Of a stretch of 64,000 nt of DNA, positions 19,601 to 26,819 are shown in pieces. The position numbers and the translations under genes were made by a program. The notes beneath the pieces were generated by a model. It was not told where the DNA came from, did no database searches, and saw nothing but the letters and a program-made list of their open reading frames with translations. Source of the stretch: G965220075 sp965220075 (lineage in GTDB: Bacteria; Chloroflexota; UBA11872); the NCBI GenBank assembly GCA_965220075.1, contig OZ244806.1, forward strand, positions 186,001 through 250,000, written 5' to 3'. Within the stretch, counting starts at the first letter, position 1, and every line of letters begins with the position of its first letter.

Positions 19601-19656
19601 TCGACACTTTGCAGCTGACCGATCCGCTCGGCCCAGAGGCGCTCCAGCAGGATCAC
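16648..19656 (-). CDS. SbcC/YhaN-like coiled-coil protein with degenerate ATPase motifs
   Basis: 1002 aa, GTG start overlapping the upstream stop as GTGA. The N-terminus follows the YhaN/Rad50 pattern (ERIGQLQSVEFTF...ALFGL), but where Walker A should be (GxxxxGK[ST]) it reads AADRAAAQA, lacking the Gly, Lys and Ser/Thr. Residues about 140-425 and 475-850 are Ala/Arg/Glu/Gln-rich coiled coil. Residues about 426-470 form two transmembrane helices, as in B. subtilis YhaN. The C-terminus keeps the outline of a signature region (VSEAAPEHQAGVRLGLAVSF) and a Walker-B-like FLWLDHDGDATG, but without the catalytic Glu. It probably no longer hydrolyses ATP in the usual way. Partner gene: 19653-20762. 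Confidence 0.8.
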   Translation of the reverse strand: MILLERLWAERIGQLQSVEFTFDPRGAQLIAADRAAAQALRSALAGALFGLEITDGTVGPGSMVELAFTAHGRPYAIRRVVADERRVRTVLVQHGASGAVEIADPGRIQRMLGALIGLDRSALQTMIHADPADLPASRGDREALMRQLLGERRVTALQARFAQSDQLAEAETSAAARLKLARAAAEVDSRRAAVGSLHADLNRARVAQAVGALEDSESRAQSAAAARRELETAAQSMQAAVVEAAAQLELIALWRERARQAAKAARADVRRSAAEDKVHALAALEDDLREADQRLAAFDRTLAVHARAETARQAAERARVQRDRQRGRARDLIGARAELHALRSRVERAQAEAVRAGTHVRRVSEEANLPGAQRLWSAWLAHHTEGAGLESAQRQVLDLRQRLDEAARALEQQTAEAARRQSRLRLAGGVTGAGFVVGLIGLVAAPPLAFAGIVAGIFGALAGAWTLYAGAPDDDQTDRQASLVPELDAELSAANRRIDRARQHRVRLAAVERELGALDLEVPTSPERARLLGDSATSRLRRLVDGDEQSRAEDPARALRDAQTVLDQSSAQVRRLEARVDSLEALAPEAGAAANEADLRGSLRESAQAREEANRAQRQLGVPEGAEPLSLARERQIASRDALQTRLAALPNVELGRQFAVRDHNAALQAIRRIEAAIHAHRRRNEIAATAEPAADARERQAALAAIGHLVAQHGVRRAYAQRQPLLTEGRAAAGAEARARSDLATALRAATAPFDGTPTAAEARALFPDLEDAGPEDVDKLRVRLRHTRQAQRQGESDVRRREIETGLAREAVDFELAESALADVVAQRRRRVFAASIVEQALAATVDAATAAGEAHLRRMLGRLTAGAYWDARIRQAGRVELWDEGRADWVAVSEAAPEHQAGVRLGLAVSFIAGLTPRDAQHVPAFLWLDHDGDATGAQAIGALLATLNEPDLADRFPQIVVVARPGAIQSGLFARTSAVTGGQTAGAQAPRASLPAAG

Positions 19657-20762
19657 AACGAGGGCTCCAGGGGCGCGGTGCGCTGCAGGGCGCCGGCGAT
19701 CTCGGCCTGCGCCGCGCGCACGAGCGTGACGTCGTCGGCCACGACGCCGCGCGACACTCCATCGGCCGCGCGGCGCAGCTCCACGAGCAGCGAAGGACGT
19801 CTCCCCGGCGAGCCGTCCCCGTCGGGCGCGCCGAGCGCGGCCAGGTCCACGTCCAGCAAGGTACCGGCCACGGCGGCGCGGCGGAGCAAGTCGAGCAGGC
19901 CGCAGCGGCGCCAGACATCCCCATCAAACGGTCCGCGCAGCGTCAGCGTTACCAGATCCGATTTGGTGAGCTCAGGCGCCACTAGTTGCCAGAGCGCCGC
20001 GGCCGGGTTCGAAACGTCCAACTCGTCCAGGCGGACCTCCACGCGGGCGCCGGCCGGCTGGCCGAGGGCCGCGAAATCCACCAGGCGCACGCCGTTCGCG
20101 TCCACTTCCAACCAGCCGAACGCGGCGGCGGCCTGCGACGCGCGCAGCGCGGGCGCCGCCCACCCCGGTCGAACCATGATCGAGCTGCCTTCCCGCCAGG
20201 CGCCGGGCTCGCGCCGGCCGCCCAGAACGACGACGTCCGCCGCCAGCGCGCCATCCGTCGCCGGGTCGGGCGCGCCTTGCGCGCCGCTCACCAGCACACG
20301 CAGGGCGGTGGGAGCGATCGAGTCGGCGTCCATGACGCCGTGCGGCCGTGCGCCGATCAAGAGGGGCACCCCGTTCAGATCGAGCGCGATCGGGTCGGTG
20401 TGGGCGCCGAATATCCTCAGCAGGTCGAGGTCGGCGAGGAAGTCGAGCCCCGAGCCGCCATCGGAGGCCGCGTGGTCGGATAGCGCGGCTACCTGAAGTC
20501 CGGCCTCGCGCAGGGTCTGGGCCACGAACCGCAGGTCATCCAGCGATGGCTGGGGGTCGGCGAGAAGTCCGCCCGCGCTCAGAACGAGCTGCGCGTCCAG
20601 CTCCACGGCCCGCCGGAACACCCGGCGAAAGCTCTCGCGACTGCGATCCCGAAATAGCCGCGCCTGGTCCTGATGTAGCCAGGAGTGCGTCACCCCGATA
20701 AGGCTTCCGGCGGTCACCACGACCCGCGCGGTGGTGGGTTGCAGGTCCGGAAAGAGGCGCAT
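19653..20762 (-). CDS. SbcD/YhaO-like (Mre11-type) protein with lost metal-binding motifs
   Basis: 369 aa, ATG start, first gene of the operon. Length, gene order and spacing of motifs match SbcD/YhaO nucleases that partner SbcC/YhaN. However, each phosphoesterase motif is changed: TADLHLG appears as TAGSLIG, GDLFD as GGLLAD, GNHD as SDHA, and the GHxH motif region as LGGRREP. The arginine-rich helix after motif I (RLFRDRSRESFRRVFRRAVEL) and the following DAQLVLSAGG are preserved in outline. I infer a catalytically inactive Mre11-like scaffold. The alternative is an unrelated fold, but the position directly before a YhaN-like gene argues against it. Confidence 0.72.
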   Translation of the reverse strand: MRLFPDLQPTTARVVVTAGSLIGVTHSWLHQDQARLFRDRSRESFRRVFRRAVELDAQLVLSAGGLLADPQPSLDDLRFVAQTLREAGLQVAALSDHAASDGGSGLDFLADLDLLRIFGAHTDPIALDLNGVPLLIGARPHGVMDADSIAPTALRVLVSGAQGAPDPATDGALAADVVVLGGRREPGAWREGSSIMVRPGWAAPALRASQAAAAFGWLEVDANGVRLVDFAALGQPAGARVEVRLDELDVSNPAAALWQLVAPELTKSDLVTLTLRGPFDGDVWRRCGLLDLLRRAAVAGTLLDVDLAALGAPDGDGSPGRRPSLLVELRRAADGVSRGVVADDVTLVRAAQAEIAGALQRTAPLEPSL

Positions 20763-20907
20763 GGCGACGCTAAGCTATCCCCAGCCTCCCAGTTGGACGG
20801 TCCATAGACCTGCCGGAATGGTAGCACCGGCCCGCGCCGTCAAACCCGCGCCGGAACCTCTAATCCACGGGATAGCGGCGCGGCTGGGCTGCGTCCCGCG
20901 CGGGCGC

Positions 20908-21513
20908 TCATCCGGCCAGGCCCAAGGGCGAGCGCGGCTGCCGGTAGTGCACGGGCGGGGTTTGCAGGGGTGGGCTGAAGGAAACGGTCCGCTGTCCCGC
21001 CCAGCCCGCTGCGCGGCGCCCGGAAGGCTCCATGCGGACGCCGCAGCCATCGTGGACGTACTTGCGCGGCCCGTCGATGAGCACGAGTGTGCGGTCGCGC
21101 ATACGCCGGTGCAGGCGGTTGAGCACCAGATCGGCGACGGGGAAGCAAAAGCGCCAAGTGGCCACCAGCTCCCCGCCGCGGCCGCCGCGCTGGAACCTGA
21201 TCTGCTGCAGCGCCCGCTGGACCTCGACGAAAACGCGCTGGCCCCAGCTCACGAACAGGGCGGCCTCGCGGCTGCTGCGGCTCAGCACGTAGGCGGGGCC
21301 GTGATCCAACACCTGGCGCGCGACGTTGCGCAGGACGGAATCCCGCTGGGGCGCCGGATGGCGCAGCGCGTAGGCGTAGAGGAGGGCGAGCTTGGAGAGC
21401 TCACGGCGTCCGCGCCGGCCGCGGCCGGCACCGGGCCCGGCCAGCGCTTGATGGGCGGTTTGCCGGCGCTCTTCGGCAAGGAGCTCGTGGAAATGGTTCG
21501 GGAGGCAAGCCAT
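20908..21513 (-). CDS. DUF4130-like protein, SOS-associated
   Basis: 201 aa, ATG 21513 with AAAGGA about 10 bases upstream. The central part (ALLYAYALRH...RDSVLRNVARQVLDHG...FVEVQRALQQIRFQ...GELVATWRFCFPVADLVLNRLHRRMRDRTLVLIDGPRKYV) resembles the DUF4130 pattern of putative DNA-metabolism proteins, which end in a similar region giving place for a folded RFADQRWVIYDTKRG-type tail. The resemblance is by eye and remote. A 19-bp motif shared with dinB and lexA lies at 21557-21575, 43 bp before the start, so damage-inducible expression is likely. The C-terminal 35 residues look disordered. Confidence 0.6.
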   Translation of the reverse strand: MACLPNHFHELLAEERRQTAHQALAGPGAGRGRRGRRELSKLALLYAYALRHPAPQRDSVLRNVARQVLDHGPAYVLSRSSREAALFVSWGQRVFVEVQRALQQIRFQRGGRGGELVATWRFCFPVADLVLNRLHRRMRDRTLVLIDGPRKYVHDGCGVRMEPSGRRAAGWAGQRTVSFSPPLQTPPVHYRQPRSPLGLAG

Positions 21514-21556
21514 CGTTCGCCGTCCTTTCAGCGGCCGGTGCCAAGTGCGGTCTTGA

Positions 21557-21575
21557 TACCGAATAAAAAGCGAAC
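21557..21575 (-). promoter_or_regulatory. Candidate LexA/SOS box of the DUF4130-like gene
   Basis: On the gene strand this reads GTTCGCTTTTTATTCGGTA. It matches sites before dinB and lexA over 19 bp with five variable positions. The site lies 43 bp upstream of the start codon. Confidence 0.65.
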
Positions 21576-21616
21576 GCTCGCGGCAAAAAAAGAGACTGTG
21601 GGTGGCGCCTTCACGC

Positions 21617-22882
21617 TCATGCGAGCACCGCGTCCCGCCAGCTGAAGCGATCGGCGCTCAGCCGGGCGGCGCTGCCCAGCAGGGCCGCGCTGCAAACGGT
21701 CCCGTCGCCGAAGCGTCCGCGCACCGAGTCGAGGGCGCGGGCCAGGCGGCGCGCATCGCGGCGCGGCGGCCGCAGCGGCAGTTGCACGTGGCCGGCGGCG
21801 GTGAGCCCTGACACGTGCACGCCTACCAGACGGTAAGAGTCACCCGCACGCGTTACCGCCTCGAACAGCTCACGGGCGCCGCCGAACAGCGCGAGGTCCG
21901 TGTCCACCGGGTCCGCCAGGGTGGCCTGACGCGTGATCGTGCGGAAGTCGGAGTAGCGCAGCTTGAGCGCCACGGTGCGGCCACGCAGGCGCTTCTCCCG
22001 CAGGCGCTGGCCCACGTGAGCCGCGAGCTGCTGGATGTAGCGCACTACGAGGGCGGGGTCTTGGACGTCACGCGCGAAGGTGACTTCGTTGCCCACCGAC
22101 TTGCGCAGGCGCGTGGATACGACCGGCCGTGCGTCCAGCCCCTGGGAGCGATGCCAGGCGGCCTCCACTCCGGCGCCGAGCCAGATTCGCAGGCGCTGGG
22201 GCTCACGGAGCTGCAGCTCGCCGATGGTGCGGATGCCGCGTTGAGCCAGCCGCCGGGAGGTCTTGGGCCCGATCCCCCAAAGCTTTTGCACGGGCAGGGG
22301 CGCCAGAAAGGCGGACTCGCGGCCGGGCGGGACGATCACACAGCCGTCCGGCTTCTCGAGGTCAGAGGCGATCTTGGCCACCGACTTGGTTGACGCCACA
22401 CCCACCGACACAGTCAACCCTTCCGCCTGGCGGACCGCCTCGCGCACGTGCGCGGCGATCGAGCGCGGGCTTCCGTAGCGCCGCTCACAGCCGCTCACGT
22501 CCAGAAACGCCTCATCGAGCGACAGGGGTTCCAGCAGCGGCGTGTAGGTGCGTAGGATCTCGAGAATCCGAGTGGATACGCCGGCGTACAGGTCCATGCG
22601 GGGACTGACGAATACTCCCCGCGGGCAGAGGCGCGCGGCGTTTCGCAGCGGCATGGCGGCGTGCACGCCGAACGCCCGCGCCTCATAGGAAGCGGCGGTT
22701 ACAACGCCGCGCGCATCACGCCGACCCCCGACGATCACCGGCCTCCCCCGCAGCTCGGGACGCTCGCGCTGCTCGACGGCCGCGTAAAACGCGTCCATGT
22801 CCGCGTGCATCACGACGCGGTGTCCGCGCCAGGGGTCGGCGTGCGCGCCTGGCGAGTCCGTGACGAGCGCCGCGTGGTGCAT
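21617..22882 (-). CDS. dinB: DNA polymerase IV, Y-family
   Basis: 421 aa translesion polymerase. The catalytic palm is visible: MHADMDAFYAAVEQRERPELRGRPVIVGG near residue 26 with the first Asp, SYEARAFGVHAAMPLRNAARLCP, and LSLDEAFLDVSG with the Asp-Glu pair near residue 115. The helix-hairpin-helix thumb KLWGIGPKTSRRLAQRGIRTIGELQ and the little-finger RKSVGNEVTFARDV follow. The C-terminus lacks an obvious clamp-binding QxxLF motif. It is preceded by the SOS-box candidate only 10 bp before the ATG and followed on the same strand by the DUF4130-like gene. Confidence 0.95.
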   Translation of the reverse strand: MHHAALVTDSPGAHADPWRGHRVVMHADMDAFYAAVEQRERPELRGRPVIVGGRRDARGVVTAASYEARAFGVHAAMPLRNAARLCPRGVFVSPRMDLYAGVSTRILEILRTYTPLLEPLSLDEAFLDVSGCERRYGSPRSIAAHVREAVRQAEGLTVSVGVASTKSVAKIASDLEKPDGCVIVPPGRESAFLAPLPVQKLWGIGPKTSRRLAQRGIRTIGELQLREPQRLRIWLGAGVEAAWHRSQGLDARPVVSTRLRKSVGNEVTFARDVQDPALVVRYIQQLAAHVGQRLREKRLRGRTVALKLRYSDFRTITRQATLADPVDTDLALFGGARELFEAVTRAGDSYRLVGVHVSGLTAAGHVQLPLRPPRRDARRLARALDSVRGRFGDGTVCSAALLGSAARLSADRFSWRDAVLA

Positions 22883-22892
22883 GGCGGAAGCA

Positions 22893-22911
22893 TACCATAC
22901 AAAAAGCGAAC
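22893..22911 (-). promoter_or_regulatory. Candidate LexA/SOS box of dinB
   Basis: Gene-strand sequence GTTCGCTTTTTGTATGGTA. It is so close to the start codon (10 bp) that a bound repressor would block transcription start or elongation. It has the form GTTC-N7-GTAT, a direct-repeat-like layout instead of a palindrome. Confidence 0.7.
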
Positions 22912-23002
22912 ATAACGGCTGTTGGCCGCGCGCGCGGAGGGAGCGCTTAGATGAAAGGCGGTTGCTGAGCGGGGCTGCGCCCGGCGTGCGTCGAGCGCGG
23001 TG

Positions 23003-23728
23003 TCAGTGTCGGCGCACGAAACGCTCTGCGAGCGCGTGCTCGGCGCATGTGAGCTCGCCGTCGGCGCGCTCCAGCACGCGAAGGAATCCGGCGCGCGCGA
23101 CCGCCTGGTCGCCGGCCAGCTCGCTGGCGCGGGCGGCGGCAAACTCCCAGCGGACAGTCGGGGCTTCCGGTCGCGACGCGCCAAGCCGGCCGAGCACGCG
23201 CCGGGCGCTCTGCGGCGAGCTATCGAGGGCGAGCCGCGCGAGCGCCATCTCCGCGCTGGTGGCCGGGGACGGCTTGATCTTCTGGGCGCGCTCCAGCGCT
23301 TGCAGCGCCGCTTGCGGCGAGCCGCCCTGCAAGCGCGCAACGCCGAGGTCGTGCCACGCGGCGGCGCCCTCGGCGCCCAGCCGGATGGCCGCCTCCAGAC
23401 ACATGGCCGCGCCGCTATGGTCTCCCGCCTCGCTGAGCGACTCGGCCACGTTGCGGTAAAGGCGGGGCCGCAAGTCCTCGGCGTCCCGCCCGCGGGCGGC
23501 CAGCTCCAGGGCCGTGTCGAAGCTCTCCAGGGCGGCGGCCTGGTTTCCCTGCGCGGCGTATCGGACGGCCAGTCCGACGAAGTGCAGCGAGGAGGTGGCG
23601 GCAGCCGCGGGCGGGTCCAGGGCGGATATCTCGAGGATGGCGCGCTGCGCCGCCTGGTCTATGGCGCCGCGAGCGAGAAGCAGGCGGACCTGATCGCGGC
23701 AGATGTCCGGATCGGCCGTCTCGCTCAC
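23003..23728 (-). CDS. Tetratricopeptide repeat protein
   Basis: 241 aa, GTG start, mostly helical. Repeats with the TPR spacing are visible, for example GLAVRYAAQGNQAAALESFDTALELAARG, NVAESLSEAGDHSGAAMCLEAAIRLGAEG, DLGVARLQGGSPQAALQALERAQKIKPSP and EFAAARASELAGDQAVARAGFLRVLERAD. There is no signal peptide or catalytic motif. It lies 14 bp downstream of lexA on the same strand, so it may be co-transcribed with lexA and hence damage-inducible. Its partner is unknown. Confidence 0.78.
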   Translation of the reverse strand: MSETADPDICRDQVRLLLARGAIDQAAQRAILEISALDPPAAAATSSLHFVGLAVRYAAQGNQAAALESFDTALELAARGRDAEDLRPRLYRNVAESLSEAGDHSGAAMCLEAAIRLGAEGAAAWHDLGVARLQGGSPQAALQALERAQKIKPSPATSAEMALARLALDSSPQSARRVLGRLGASRPEAPTVRWEFAAARASELAGDQAVARAGFLRVLERADGELTCAEHALAERFVRRH

Positions 23729-23742
23729 GCGCGAGGCCGGGT

Positions 23743-24342
23743 CTAGGCTGGCCGAACCAGGGCGCTGACGCGGCCGCGGATGCGCACGCGGTCCACGAAC
23801 ATGGGGGCCATCTTGGCGTTGGCGGGTTGAAGTCTGACGCGGCCGCGTTCGCGAAAGACCCGTTTCAAAGTCACCGTGCCGTCGGGAATCATCGCCACCG
23901 CGATCTCGCCGTCCCGCACGGCGTCCACCGGTTCCAAGATGACGATATCGCCGTCGCAGATGTGATCGTCGATCATGCTGTCGCCGCGAACGCGCAGCGC
24001 GTAGGCGTCGTCGGAGGCGGCCATGCCGATGGCGACGGGGATGGTGTCGAGCCTCTCTTCGTAGGCCTCGATAGGCTCGCCCGCGGCGATCTCTCCGACG
24101 ATGGGAACGTTCACGACATCGGCCGGCACGCCGCCGCTCACGAACTCGATGCCGTGCGAGTTGCCGGAGCGGCGGATGTAGCCCTTGCGGTCCAGCACCT
24201 CGAGGTGCTGTTGGACCGTGGCCGGCGCCAAGCCGACCGCCGCGCCGATCTCACGCACACTGGGTGTGTAGCCCTGGTCTTGAATGAACCGCTCGATGGT
24301 GCGCAGCACGCGATGCTGGCGCTGGGTCAGCGGGTCAGCCAA
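23743..24342 (-). CDS. lexA: LexA repressor
   Basis: 199 aa SOS repressor with self-cleaving peptidase domain. The N-terminal winged helix has LTQRQHRVLRTIERFIQDQGYTPSVREIGAAVGLAPATVQQHLEVLDRKGYI (residues 5-56). The cleavage bond is Ala87-Gly88 in EIAAGEPI. The catalytic dyad is Ser122 (RGDSMIDDHI) and Lys160 (GTVTLKRVF). The recognition helix region (APATVQQHLEVL) differs from the E. coli and Bacillus types, in line with the unusual operator seen nearby. TTG start with GAGG upstream. Confidence 0.95.
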   Translation of the reverse strand: MADPLTQRQHRVLRTIERFIQDQGYTPSVREIGAAVGLAPATVQQHLEVLDRKGYIRRSGNSHGIEFVSGGVPADVVNVPIVGEIAAGEPIEAYEERLDTIPVAIGMAASDDAYALRVRGDSMIDDHICDGDIVILEPVDAVRDGEIAVAMIPDGTVTLKRVFRERGRVRLQPANAKMAPMFVDRVRIRGRVSALVRPA

Positions 24343-24433
24343 TCTCGACCGTCCTCACGGGGTTCGGCGCGTGCTCGCGGTATAAGCGGCGTTACTCGGA
24401 ACACGGGCTGCCAGACCGTCACGCGGCGGAATG

Positions 24434-24452
24434 TACCAGACAATAAGCGAAC
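24434..24452 (-). promoter_or_regulatory. Candidate LexA/SOS box of lexA (autoregulation)
   Basis: Gene-strand sequence GTTCGCTTATTGTCTGGTA, 92 bp before the lexA start codon. It matches the sites before dinB and the DUF4130-like gene, supporting autoregulation of lexA. Confidence 0.7.
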
Positions 24453-24477
24453 GCGTCAACACCGATTCGAGCGGAGC

Positions 24478-24690
24478 CCGGTGGCCCGCCCTTCAGGTCG
24501 GGATCGCACCAAGCGTTTCTTCACCGACGCAACGCACGCCGAATGCACCGTGGACTCGGTCCGGAGAGTCCAAACGGGGACGCGCAGGCTCGTGTGATCG
24601 GGTTCGTCATAGTGCCCGACTACGTGCATCTGCTCGTGCATCTGCTTGGGGACACGCAGCTGAGTCCCAACCTGAAGGTCGGGCCACCGG
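24478..24690. mobile_element. Small inverted-repeat (MITE/REPIN-like) element
   Basis: A 26-bp arm at 24478-24503 and its inverted copy at 24665-24690 match at 24 of 26 positions and enclose about 160 bp. The right arm begins and ends inside the remnant of a REP-associated transposase. The element lies between the lexA operator and the GH15 gene. It is best explained as a short non-autonomous element or a transposase-associated repeat pair. Confidence 0.6.
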
Positions 24691-24713
24691 CGGGTGCTGA
24701 TCGAGCGGCTTAG
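24594..24713 (+). pseudogene. Remnant of a REP-associated/IS200-like Y1 transposase
   Basis: A 39-codon frame encodes RVIGFVIVPDYVHLLVHLLG, matching the conserved 'xGFVxMPDHVHLL' histidine-hydrophobic-histidine strand of TnpA_REP (RAYT) proteins, except that DHVH is now DYVH so the first metal-binding His is lost. The catalytic Tyr region is absent. It is therefore a short dead fragment. It lies within the inverted-repeat element at 24478-24690, consistent with RAYT genes travelling with palindromic repeats. Confidence 0.5.
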
Positions 24714-26680
24714 GCTTCCAGCTCCTGGACTCGGGCGCAGTAGTCCTGCACGGTACGCAGGTACTCGGCGTGACTCCAGGTGAGCGGACTGACGCTGAGC
24801 GGCGCGCCGGTATAGGGGTGCACCTGTTCGGCCAGGGTGCCGCTGGGCAAGGCGCGCTCCGTCACCCAACCGAGCAGATCGTGCGCCCGCCCCAGGTCGG
24901 CACGCGAATCGGCGATGGCGATATACCACTGGGCCAGCCACAGCGTGCAGATGAACCAGGGGTTGCCGGGAACACGCGCGATATCGTCGGTCACCTGGTG
25001 GTAGTAGTCATTCTCGTAGCGCGCCAGCCCGCCGACCTCGGTATCGACCCAAAGCCGATCGCGAACAGCCTGCATGGTGGCGACGACGCGCGGGTCGCGG
25101 GCCGGCAGCATGCCGAAGCGCCACAGTCCGTAGAGGCTCGCGTCAATGTTGTAATCCGGGACCAGCGAGCCGTCTTCGCCGACCTCGAGGCGGCGCACGA
25201 AGCGCCCAACGCTCTCGTCGTAGAGGTGCCGCAGGGCGGCCTCGCGCACCTGGTCGGCGGCGGTCCGGTAGGTCCGCGCCACGTCCTCCTCGCCGAAGTC
25301 GTCGGCGAAGGCGGCCGCCGCATCCAATCCGGCCCAGACCGCGCCGACCGTAAAGGCGTGAATGCCCAGGCGTTCCTCCCACAGGTCCCAGGAGGGCGCC
25401 GGCAGGCCGGACGGCTGGTGCCGAAATCTCTCCAGGAAGCTTGCCGCGTGCTTGATGAGGGGCGCGTAGAAGGGCTTTATGAACTCGACGTCGTCGAATC
25501 GCGCGCGGCAGCGCCCCAGGGCGTGGAGCACGAGCGCCGTCTCGTCTTCCTGAACGGGCAGCACGCGCTCGCCTTGCGCGTCCGCCCAGGGGTGCCAGCT
25601 GCTGCCGGGCGTGCCATCCGGGTTGTACTTGTGCAGCATGAAGCCGCCGGGCTGAATGGTGCGCAGGCAGAAGTCGAAGAAGCGGCCGGCCAGCTCGCGC
25701 TGGTTTGCGTCGATCAGGGTCTCCACCACCAGCGCCCCGTCGCGCGGCCAGACGTAGCTGTAGGTATCCCGACCGAACTGCAGGATGTCGCTGTCGTTGG
25801 CGGCGACGATCCCGCCGCCATCGTCCAGCTGGGTGCGGATGATGAGCATGCTGCGGCGGTAGAGATCGCGCAGCGGGGCGGGCAGCTGGCTCAGGTCGGT
25901 GGCGTCGCGCGTGACCCAGTGTTCCCAGTAGTGTCTGGTGCGGGTGAGCAGCTGCTCGGGTCCGCGCTCGACGACCAGGTCGTTGTGGGCCTTGGCCTCA
26001 AAGAACTCGGGCGCGGCCACCAGCCAGTAGTAGGCCACCGCCGATCCGGCCGCCGGCGCTTCCAGGTCTATCGAGCCGGTGCTGTCCACCGCGCCCTGCG
26101 CGATGGGATTGGAGGCCAGCTGACCGTCCTCGGCGTCGCGCCAGGTGCCCTCCAGGCCGTGGATCTCTTTGGTCCCGGTGCTGTAGCCGCTGAATCCCAC
26201 CGTTCCCGCCACGGACACGTTCATCATGAAGTTCACGTCGCGTTTGTAGTGCACCAGGCCGTGGGTCAAGGGGTCGAAATAGGCGGTGTCGCCCACGCCG
26301 TCTCGAAACAGGTTGAAGTCATGATGGAAGAAGAGACGGACGCGCCGCGGCCGCTCCCACAGGTTGCGCAGCGTGAGGCGGCGCACCAGGACGGGCCGGT
26401 CGAAGTCGACGGCGTCGGCGCAGTACAGCTCGAGGCCGAGACCCGCGTGGCTGAGACGCACGTCGGTTACGAGGGTTCGGTCGGCGTAGCGCAGATGGCG
26501 CTGCCAGCCGCTGTCGCCCACCCAGGCGAACTGCCCGTCAACCCACAGGCCGAACCGGCAAGCGCGGCCGGCCGTGTGGTTGTACTGCCCGATGCGGGGA
26601 AAGAAAACGTCGCGGATGTAGTAGCGGTCGTCGAAATTGACCAGCAGACGGCCGTTGCCGATCGCCAGGTCACGCGGCAT
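24710..26680 (-). CDS. Glycoside hydrolase family 15 (glucoamylase/trehalase-like)
   Basis: 656 aa. Residues 1-260 form the N-terminal beta-sandwich typical of bacterial and archaeal GH15 enzymes (LAIGNGRLLVNFDDRYYIRDVFFPRIGQYNH). The (alpha/alpha)6 barrel follows, with IVAANDSDILQFGRDTYSYVWPRDGALVVETL, a general-acid Glu region SWDLWEERLGIHAFTVGAVWAGL near residue 435, and a base Glu in LPSGTLAEQVHPYTG near 615. Hydrolysis of terminal alpha-glucosidic bonds releases glucose. No signal peptide is seen, so it probably acts on intracellular glycogen or maltooligosaccharide. It joins the nearby GT4/GH57 genes in an alpha-glucan theme. Confidence 0.9.
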   Translation of the reverse strand: MPRDLAIGNGRLLVNFDDRYYIRDVFFPRIGQYNHTAGRACRFGLWVDGQFAWVGDSGWQRHLRYADRTLVTDVRLSHAGLGLELYCADAVDFDRPVLVRRLTLRNLWERPRRVRLFFHHDFNLFRDGVGDTAYFDPLTHGLVHYKRDVNFMMNVSVAGTVGFSGYSTGTKEIHGLEGTWRDAEDGQLASNPIAQGAVDSTGSIDLEAPAAGSAVAYYWLVAAPEFFEAKAHNDLVVERGPEQLLTRTRHYWEHWVTRDATDLSQLPAPLRDLYRRSMLIIRTQLDDGGGIVAANDSDILQFGRDTYSYVWPRDGALVVETLIDANQRELAGRFFDFCLRTIQPGGFMLHKYNPDGTPGSSWHPWADAQGERVLPVQEDETALVLHALGRCRARFDDVEFIKPFYAPLIKHAASFLERFRHQPSGLPAPSWDLWEERLGIHAFTVGAVWAGLDAAAAFADDFGEEDVARTYRTAADQVREAALRHLYDESVGRFVRRLEVGEDGSLVPDYNIDASLYGLWRFGMLPARDPRVVATMQAVRDRLWVDTEVGGLARYENDYYHQVTDDIARVPGNPWFICTLWLAQWYIAIADSRADLGRAHDLLGWVTERALPSGTLAEQVHPYTGAPLSVSPLTWSHAEYLRTVQDYCARVQELEA

Positions 26681-26819
26681 GCTGGCCCCCTTTCGCCGGT
26701 TGCGGGTGGCGCACGGCCTATTATTCCAGTCGCGTCAGAGGACCTTGCGGGATCCGTTGACACGGGAAAGACGGTCTCCCTATAGTCAACGCCCCGCCGA
26801 GCCCGACCGATCCGTTGCA

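Noticed and set aside
18394..20496. Very long plus-strand open frame (about 700 codons) opposite the SbcC/SbcD-like genes
   Set aside because: It is the antisense of two genes with clear family structure. Its translation is Arg/Gly/Ala-rich with no domain, as expected for a shadow frame in GC-rich DNA.
24770..26785. Plus-strand open frame of about 671 codons
   Set aside because: Entirely antisense to the GH15 gene, which has intact catalytic motifs. No domain is recognisable in the plus frame.
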